Shown here one piece after another: positions 63,872 through 64,000 of a DNA stretch of 64,000 nt. The notes beneath the pieces are model-generated. The model ran no database searches and was not told the DNA's origin. It saw only the letters and a program-made list of their open reading frames with translations. Position 1 is the stretch's first letter, and the number at the start of each line of letters is the position of its first letter. Both the position numbers and the translations under genes were made by a program. The stretch is from Bactericera cockerelli (taxonomy: Eukaryota > Arthropoda > Insecta > Hemiptera > Triozidae): positions 3,459,335-3,523,334 of the forward strand of contig CM044962.1 of assembly GCA_024516035.1 (NCBI GenBank), given 5' to 3'.

Positions 63872-64000
63872 AACCAACCTCAGTAGCTTGATCGATAAGG
63901 CGACGGACTTGTAACTTGGAGGTCGGTGGTTCAAGTCCTGGTTCCGGCGTAGATTTAGTAAAGCGAGTTAGCCTAGTTGTGATATCACGAAAGTGATTAA
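63872..64000 (+). mobile_element. tRNA-Thr-like SINE (S2), cut by the window end
   Basis: cctcagtagcttgatcgata ... gtcggtggttcaagtcctgg ... tatcacgaaagtgatta. Confidence 0.85.

Noticed and set aside
48026..64000. Upstream myosin XVIII exons such as a PDZ domain
   Set aside because: The acceptor at 48026 requires them, but no GLGF-type PDZ signature or matching exon was found on the minus strand in this window.

Overview
The window is animal nuclear DNA. It is AT-rich, crowded with repeats, and its genes are split by introns with GT...AG boundaries. There are no bacterial-style operons. The phylum cannot be fixed from sequence alone. Myosin XVIII, many tRNA-headed and 5S-headed SINEs and a CR1/Jockey-type LINE point to an invertebrate bilaterian; arthropod or lophotrochozoan are both possible.

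The backbone is one gene on the minus strand: class XVIII unconventional myosin. Thirteen GC-rich coding exons can be placed, in transcript order from 48025 down to 1959. They encode about 891 contiguous residues: the pre-motor region, the motor with a variant P-loop (GRSGAGKTT) and variant switch II (DTPGFQN), the converter and the first IQ motif. The N-terminal (PDZ-type) and coiled-coil parts lie outside the window or were not found. The last visible intron is about 25 kb. It holds a second minus-strand coding region (13904-8436), an unrecognised Ser/acid-rich protein with an N-terminal membrane segment whose reading frame is broken about a dozen times.

The main discovery is in the myosin introns. 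Several tandem arrays are made from the gene's own exon-intron junctions. Three arrays (25.6-27.2, 32.4-33.9 and 40.5-42.5 kb) repeat the last codons of the adjacent exon together with its 5' splice donor, giving dozens of duplicate donors. A fourth (45.25-45.78 kb) repeats the first 80-odd bases of an exon with its 3' acceptor. Smaller junction copies lie at 35.4, 38.7 and 40.5 kb.

The right part (48-64 kb) has no recognised host gene. It carries a nearly complete non-LTR retrotransposon (ORF1 51949-52854, ORF2 to 55571, with a (ATT)n tail). A canonical A AAA AAC slippery site lies in the correct phase to join ORF1 to ORF2. A tRNA-Gln-like sequence lies just upstream. The rest is SINEs, MITEs, Helitron-like elements, minisatellites, microsatellites and a perfect 62-bp palindrome.

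The assembly seems to carry single-base indels. Myosin exon 3 lacks one C in a C-run, and two adjacent 265-bp copies at 14 kb differ mostly by missing bases. The frame breaks in the 8.4-13.9 kb gene may therefore be sequence error rather than true decay.
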